A stretch of DNA of 64,000 nucleotides, from assembly GCA_019828595.1 (NCBI GenBank), contig JAHQRK010000005.1, forward strand, positions 248,001-312,000, read 5' to 3'. Source of the DNA: Aphanomyces cochlioides. Lineage: Eukaryota > Oomycota > Saprolegniomycetes > Saprolegniales > Verrucalvaceae. This document shows, piece after piece, positions 58,159-64,000 of this stretch. The first letter of the stretch is position 1. Every line of letters starts with the position of its first letter. Both the position numbers and the translations under genes were made by a program. Under the pieces are notes generated by a model that saw only the letters and a list, made by a program, of their open reading frames with translations, had not been told where the DNA came from and did not search any database.

Positions 58159-58345
58159 ATTGTTTGCACAAAACATGTTTTCACAAGCATTGGGGCAAAA
58201 TCGATCAAGCACCTTGATGAACACACCACGACAACTTCTGGATATCTCGAATTGGGATGCCATTTCGGTTCAACGTTTGTTTGAATCTCGAAACATTAGC
58301 GGGCCATTCCGCTGGGGTTAATGCGGTTGCGACGACAGCCTTCAA

Positions 58346-58774
58346 CTAACTGGCTTGAGATTCATCGGTCTGGCTAGACTCATCCATCAAAGATATCAAA
58401 TTTTGGCTTGTTTCATCGTTGACGACGCTTTCTCCAATTTCGTCTTGCAAACTGATTACATGGTCTCTTTGCAAGACAACCAGATCAGTAAGAGAATCAA
58501 CTACGATGTTTGATCGTCGCAATTCGTTAGTGTCATGTCGAGGCTTGGGGGCACCCTTCATATCAGAGAAGTACAAGCATTTCATCACACCACCATGGTA
58601 GACGCGCTTTGAATCTCCCACGAGCACTCGTTTTCCCTTGTAGCATTTCTTTCTTGACTTTGGCTTGGTGTAACCAGCCTTCCCCACATGCTGCTTCTTG
58701 GACAGCCGCTTCTTCTGCTCATATGTTGGGACAGTCGTGATGCTATCTTCATTGAAGACGTCCCTCAGTCGCAA
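58346..58774 (-). CDS. Unrecognised basic/acidic protein, 142 residues or more
   Basis: An open minus-strand frame that extends upstream of its first Met (SEHNSVLEELRLRD). The N-terminal half is Lys/Arg-rich (EQKKRLSKKQHVGKAGY, KPKSRKKCYKGKRV), the C-terminal half acidic (DEIGESVVNDETSQN, DESSQTDESQAS), with a helix NIVVDSLTDLVVLQRDHVIS between. It ends 83 bp before the SET gene's ATG on the same strand, so it could be an upstream exon or partner of that gene. No family recognised. Confidence 0.4.
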   Translation of the reverse strand: MRLRDVFNEDSITTVPTYEQKKRLSKKQHVGKAGYTKPKSRKKCYKGKRVLVGDSKRVYHGGVMKCLYFSDMKGAPKPRHDTNELRRSNIVVDSLTDLVVLQRDHVISLQDEIGESVVNDETSQNLISLMDESSQTDESQAS

Positions 58775-59028
58775 TTCTTCCAGAACAGAATTATGCTCAC
58801 TGCATGTGATTCTACATAGCTTGATCTTTGATGTCCGTTGTCCGAAATTTTCTCAAAGTTCATTTGTTGTCTTGAAAGCAAATGTCAAAATGTGTAAATG
58901 GCTGCCAAATAGTGTATAATGAATGGTTGTCAGTAATTTCTTGAAGTTCAATGTTGCCCTAACCTCAATTTACACAAAAATGAAAAATTTCTAAATATTA
59001 TATTGTCGATTTGGTACAAATCTCCACT

Positions 59029-59307
59029 TCCTGTGCAATCGAATCACGCCATTCGAATCGCGCCGCCAATCGATAACGCATCTGATTGGATACAAATATA
59101 TTAGAAATTGATTTGATTGGTCAAGTATAAACAACATTTGGTACAAATCTCCACGACAAAGGAGCATGATCGATGATTGTTCAGGGGTGTCTCGACACTG
59201 TTGTTTATACTTGATCAATCAAATCAATTTCTAATATATTTTTTATCCAATCAGATGCATTATCGATTGGCGGCGCGATTCGAATGGCGTGATTCGATTG
59301 CACAGGA
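59029..59307. repeat. Fold-back element, 107-bp arms
   Basis: Arms 59029-59135 and 59200-59307 are inverse copies with about four differences (TCCTGTGCAATCGAATCACG at the outside, GTATAAACAAC at the inside). The 64-bp loop holds GGTACAAATCTCCAC, which also occurs just outside the left arm at about 59,012. Non-coding. Confidence 0.9.
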
Positions 59308-59689
59308 ACACGTTCGTCCACTCATGCAGACAAACGAGATGATCCAAACAACTCTTAAGGAAGCCGCGAGGAGCGTGTGATGCAAGATACGGCTGTTTTG
59401 ACTGAGCAAAATTCTCACTAACTTCTCAACATGTACGATTTTACAAATTCTGGATGAAATAGCGACAAAGCATTGGATTTTGCTCGTCACATCGATGAAT
59501 AATGCTTAAAATTGATGATAAGTAATAGTAGAGCTAGGAGGGACCCGCTTTAAAGAAGCTTATCGCCATATTTCCCTCTGACCCGGTTCAAGGAGTCATT
59601 GTGCTGAAATTGAGAAATCACGCAAAAAATAGAAATTTACAGCAAAAGCACAATACAGATTTTGACATTTTCCCTTAAAACAAAGTCGA

Positions 59690-59810
59690 AACATTCAATT
59701 CATTTCATTTGAAGTTTGTATTGCGTCAGTTTTGCGTCAAAATGGTTGCGTCGATATTTTCTTTGCAAGATTCCAGTTTTTTTCTGGAGACACAATATTT
59801 TTCATAGTAT
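59690..59810 (-). repeat. Repeat family X, partial third copy
   Basis: Contains ACATTCAATTCATTTCATTT, TTTGTATTGCGTCA, GCGTCAAAATGGTTGCGTC and AGATTCCAGTTTTTT, resembling 42,230-42,345 and the reverse complement of 4571-4680. It lies just before the pogo-like gene at 60027. Confidence 0.6.
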
Positions 59811-60026
59811 ACTTGCACGACAAATTCCGTGACACGACACATTCCGTGACATTTGTCATCTCGCGCTTTTGCCTCGCAAGGATTGGCTCATTTAATGATA
59901 ATAAAAAGACGCGATTCTGACCAATCACAGACACGACGTATTGCCGTTCGAAACAGAGAAATCGACGAAGTTTTGTGGGTGATACGTCATTTCTCCCCCT
60001 TCCAACAAGACCTTCAGGGTTCCGCT

Positions 60027-61642
60027 ATGGATGAAGATCTTCTCCAGAGGGTTGAAATGGCCCTTATTGATGTCCGAGATAACAACATGTCTTGCAGAGG
60101 CGCTGCTGCCAAACATGGCATTGGTCGCATGCTCCTCGATCGGCGTCTTAAAGGGACTGTCGAAGTGAATGCAACCAACGGACCAGTTTCAGTTCTTACC
60201 CAGGGCGAGGAGATGGGCTTGATAGACGCCATCAATCAGCGCGCCCAACACGGCCAATGCTTTACAAACAACGAGTTGGCTGGGTTCATCCGTCGCTGTA
60301 TTGACGAAAGCCCCCACGCACGCATGATTCCAAGTGGTTTCCATCCAAACGATTCGTTCAACGATTCGTCTAGCGCCACAAAGACAAGATATCACACCGA
60401 CAAGCGCAGTTTTTAGAGACCAATCGCGCAGTGCGAAGCACGGAGGAAGTCGTCACTAATCACTATTCTGCAATTGAGAAAGTTATTCGCGACAATGGCA
60501 TTACACCCGAACGGCTATGGAATTTGGACGAAACTGGCATGTGTGCCCAAGGTTCAAGAAACAAACGACGAGTCATTGCTCCAAAGGGACAAGCGGCTAA
60601 CGTTCAGACCTCACAATGCCGTCGAAACGTATCTGCATTGGTCTGTATGAATGCTGCAGGGGACTACTTGCCACATTTCTTTATATTCCCTGGAAAAAAT
60701 ATTGCACAACGGTGGACTCACGGTGCCATGGAAGGCTCAAACTTTGCTGCTTCCGAATCGTCATTCTTGACAACGAAGCTTTTTGTTCAATACTTTACTT
60801 GGTTTGTGGACCGAATTGCCCCCCAGTGACCTGTTTTGTTGTGCATGGATGGATACAAAGCCCATTGGTCGGCTCGAACACTTGCTTATGCAAAGGAGAA
60901 TGGTCTACTGCTGTATGCGCTTCCATCACACACATCACACATTTTGCAGCCACTTGACGAAACAGTTTTTTCCCATTTCAAACGCAATCTGGACAAAGAA
61001 ATTGTCAATTTCATATCGTTAAACAAAACAACGCCAGAGCTGGGTGACATGGTTGCCGTTGGATCTCGGGCTTTGGCCAAAAGCGTCTCAAGGTCAAACA
61101 TTGTATGTGGTTTTGAGAAGACCGGACTGTGGCCTTTGTGCTTGGATGTGATGTTATCAAAGATAGTTGGTGATCAGCCACACTCAATGCAACGAACAGT
61201 GCTTATCCAGCCAGCAATCTCCATTTCACCCGCGGCTGATGTCTTGCTTCGAGAGCTCAACATTGATCCCGATGCTGCTCGAGTCGTCCATCTGAACACA
61301 TCTCATTTGATTGAGATGAAGCAATGCTTGAAAGCCCCAAAGGCACAAGACACATGGGTTCACGGGGGCTGCTTGATGACTACAGAAGCAATTATAAAGG
61401 CCGTGAAGGAGAGAGAAGACGCGAACCTTGAAAAGCAACGCGTTATGGCCGAAAACAAGAAAGCACGCGACATACGACGCTCTGCTGCTGTCTTGAAGAA
61501 ACTGCAAGTTGCAATCAAGAACAAAGAAAAGATGGAAAGAAGAACTATGGCGATGGAGGACAAGCAAAAGCCCACGCGACGCAAGCGCAAACGCGCGGTC
61601 CACGACGAAACTGAGCACATGGTAGTTGCTGGCGTATTGTGA
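60027..61642 (+). pseudogene. Pogo/Tigger-like (DDE_1) transposase with three lesions
   Basis: The Met at 60027 (MDEDLLQRVEMALIDV) begins an HTH_Psq-like domain (SCRGAAAKHGIGRMLLDRR), then LIDAINQRAQHGQCF. Near 60,325 the frame shifts to KWFPSKRFVQRFV, TAG, RHKDKISHRQAQFLETNRA, which is the CENP-B-type second HTH. Asp 1 is in LWNLDETGMCAQG; RNVSALVCMNAAGDYLP follows. A TGA at 60827-60829 stands where Arg is usual (before PVLLCMDGYKAHW, Asp 2). Asp 3 is in HILQPLDETVFSHFKRNL. The C-terminus is a long coiled, Lys-rich region ending at 61642. Ends are unclear; ATTCCGTGACAT (about 59,843) and its inverse (about 61,662) may be subterminal. Confidence 0.8.
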
Positions 61643-62126
61643 GGTTTTCCGGATACGGATAGTGATGTCACGGAATATGCCATCAGGATTATTTGTGCCC
61701 ATCATAAGTCAAAAATTCATCACGTTTTTATCTTGGAACACCATGTTTTTTTTGCATCAACAAACTGCGTTTTTCTTCCTCTATCGAACCCACTATATAT
61801 TACTGTGTGCAGCAAATAGTAAGTCGCTCAATGTGTGCTGTTAAAACATGTCATGGAACCTGTCGTATGAGTATAGTTTTTGCGATTCAGGCTTTCGCGC
61901 CATGCTTCTCCTCATTTCGCTTAATACGACAGTATTTTCGGATAAAAATATGAATCATCTATTTTGACTGAAATAATATTTCAGTCAACTGTATACTAGT
62001 ACGAAGTTGTTGTCTTCAATTGTTGCACACTATTTAATTTTCAGGCAAGGCGTTGCCTTTTCTATACTTTGAGATTTGATTGGATGAAATCATGTTTGAC
62101 ACATCTTCACTTTTGAAGAAGCTGCG

Positions 62127-64000
62127 ATGCCGCCGTCGCCCAAAGCAGCATCCGTGTCCAAGCTCACTCTGCAGCGATGGTATCTCATCGGAGGCATAGC
62201 TTTCCTCTTCTGCTTTGCAGCTTTTGTGAATGTGAGTTTCTTTGTTACGAACTCTGCTTCCGATCTACCCCATATCCGAGCTGAACATCATGGATCCGTC
62301 GACCACTTTTTGCAACACGTTGTGTTCACAGCAACATGCTCTGAGCGAGACGTAATGCGAGCAAATGTATTGGCCTTTTCAGCCAGGGAGCAACGATTTA
62401 CGGGTGATCTGACTTACGTCGCGTACAATTGCGACAAGACTACTTTTACAGCGCTGGCGAGCAAAATTCCTGCTGCATACAATGTCTCGTTCTTTCATGC
62501 AGTGGACGTTCAAGGGAGTGGAGACAAGGAGTTGAATCCCCATGCTCTCCATGCTTGGTATGTTGCGTTACTCTAGATCGATCGTTACTTCTTATTGTAG
62601 GATTTCTACGTATGCGCCTCGTGTTAAACCCGAAGAGTTTGTCATGATTGTTGAGATCGATACAATTTTCACACGAACTTTGGACATTGTGGCAATGTTG
62701 AAAGTGGCAGACACGATGAAAAATCCAACGATGCTTGCTCAGGTCTTCACATCTCCCGATTACAATGGATTGAATGACTGTTTAACAGGATGCTGCGTGG
62801 TACGATAGCGACACACCAGACTATATTATGCCGCCAGAAATTCTCGAAAAAGCTTTGGGACCAACTTCGCGAGCATCCAAGGTAGAATTTTGGCGAGGGA
62901 ATGCAGTTCATGCTCCGTTTGTGATGCAATCACGTCATCTTGATGCTACGTTTGCCAAAACCAAGACGATATATTCCAAGTTAGATCAAAAGTACCAGCA
63001 CCTTGCCTACCCGCTTGCTTGTGCGGAACTGGGTCTTGAGCATGGCGTTGCTGGCAATTTTCGATTGAGTCGCTACAACTCCTTTGCAGAAAATTGGAAT
63101 GTGGTTGACATGATTCAATACAATCCGATCAACGAATCCATCACTACCGACAGTCCCGTATGTTGCTCGGTGTATTTAGCTCATTAAATTTACTCTTAGC
63201 TATATGGAGAATATCCATTCACGATGCGAACGAATACTTTAGAACTGACCAAATGGGTTGACGGCGCAAAATACGTCATGCGAGATTTGTGGATCCCCTT
63301 GGATTTCTTTCATTGCGATGCTTCCTTGCTAGAAGTTCCGCCACCATCTTTGTGGTACGTTTCAATTATTGAAGTAAGCTTGACGCCGCTAGGCATTACG
63401 CCAAGCATACTTACGGCTGGGAGCAATTATCGCCGATTTTAAGAACTCGTCACATCATGTCAATTTCACTTGCCCTTCGAGCGTACAATCGAGCTGCATT
63501 GGATATCAAGCAACGCAATTGTCCACATGGATTCAATGCCAATCAAGAAATTTTGCTACGAGAAAACCTCGCATCTGCTGTTTCATCGAATTTACCCCTA
63601 CATGGGCTCCCGACTGAGGTACAAAACCGCAAACACGAAGAGTATGAAGAGTACTGTATCATTTTTAGGCTCCTCAAGAAGAACCCTTTCATTTTGTTTT
63701 TACCAGCACGTGCTCCAATAGCGATCAGTGGCAAGCAGATATGTTGGTCGAATCGTTTATTCGTATAAACCAACCTGGTTCGCTCACTCGAATTGTCGTT
63801 GGATGTGAAAGCAAAGCTCAAATGGATCAAGTACTCAACTGAAACTGAACTTCACCTATACTTATGTCCCTATAGGTGATTCTTCGAACGCAAACCAATA
63901 CGCGACTGCATTTTGCCTCGGAGAAAGTAAAGTTCCAAACACATGCAATTCGCCACTGGTTGCAAGAAACGAATTTGCCTCATCTACCGTCGCGGTTGGT
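62127..64000 (+). CDS. Golgi-type glycosyltransferase with duplicated domain (peptidyl-Ser galactosyl / Hyp arabinosyltransferase-like), partial
   Basis: Seven exons fit in frame: 62127-62557, 62601-62742, 62789-63157, 63200-63354, 63393-63618, 63669-63830 and 63876 to beyond the window (at least 536 codons). A short cytoplasmic N-terminus is followed by one membrane span (WYLIGGIAFLFCFAAFVNV), giving type II topology typical of Golgi enzymes. Domain 1 starts HVVFTATCSERDVM (about residue 65) and has a DxD-like VEIDTIF; WVDGAKYVMRDLWIPLDFF closes its core. Domain 2 starts FHFVFTSTCSNSDQWQADM, SFIRINQPGSLTRIVVGC; the (Q)PG.LTR wording matches the plant/green-algal peptidyl serine galactosyltransferase and hydroxyproline arabinosyltransferase family. 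The second intron donor (GTCTTC) is weak. The substrate is not predictable from sequence. Confidence 0.6.

Larger units (their letters stand above)
56547..58263 (-). pseudogene. SET-domain protein (AWS-SET-postSET), split by a nested insertion
   Basis: On the minus strand ATG 58263 starts MASQFEISRSCRGVF and runs to the Cys-rich AWS-like FCPNACENMFCANN at 58159. The 1,168-bp element 56991-58158 intervenes; at 56990 the same frame resumes NFVLQNCGNRLQ. SET follows: EQGTVVGEYSGIL, a TAG stop where a Tyr is expected, GRKLFIDAKDFGSTTRFINHSC with the Asn-His substrate/cofactor motif, two small frame changes, then ELSVNYGDDLWFTCQCG with the catalytic-site Tyr and a post-SET CxC...C tail, ending at 56547. 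The family methylates lysines, usually in histones. This copy is dead by insertion, stop and shifts. It may be a host gene or transposon cargo; it lies right behind the MULE. Confidence 0.72.

Noticed and set aside
59843..61675. Terminal inverted repeats for the second pogo-like element
   Set aside because: Only about 12 bp (ATTCCGTGACAT and its inverse) match and no TA pair fits, so the ends were not called.

Overview
The window looks like eukaryotic DNA from an oomycete, most likely a Saprolegniales/Aphanomyces-type genome. This is an inference from three things: short 38-55 nt introns, a repeated bZIP-like/START-like gene family of a type I associate with oomycetes, and a transposon mix typical of that group (Crypton, plant-type mariner, MULE, Harbinger, pogo). 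No rRNA, tRNA, CRISPR array or bacterial operon was seen.

Layout. 0-2 kb: the end of one and all of a second bZIP/START-like gene. 2-15.7 kb: transposon relics (Merlin, hAT, two head-to-head DD39D-type mariners, a MULE) and several MITEs. 16-19.1 kb: two more bZIP/START-like genes. 19,346-36,001: a macrosatellite of exactly 18 tandem 925-bp units, almost free of differences. 36-43.7 kb: a Tc1-like element, then a three-level nest in which a Crypton sits in a fold-back TIR element, which sits in an older dispersed repeat; an empty copy of the outer site lies at 4.7 kb. 43.7-45 kb: unrecognised minus-strand exons. 45-47.8 kb: a convergent pair of bZIP/START-like genes. 48-61.7 kb: a nearly intact pogo element, MITEs, Myb/SANT-like and Harbinger transposase genes, a second MULE, a SET-domain gene split by a nested MITE pair, and a second pogo-like element. 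62.1-64 kb: the 5' part of a host gene for a type II membrane glycosyltransferase with a duplicated domain, running off the window.

Host genes. Six bZIP/START-like paralogues share one exon plan: third exon 188 nt and last exon usually 238 nt. They differ in informative ways, including loss of the last intron, a GC-AG intron, a damaged donor and a divergent C-terminus. The glycosyltransferase is the only other convincing host gene. Almost everything else is mobile DNA from at least eight superfamilies in different stages of decay, with several insertions whose target-site duplications can be read directly.
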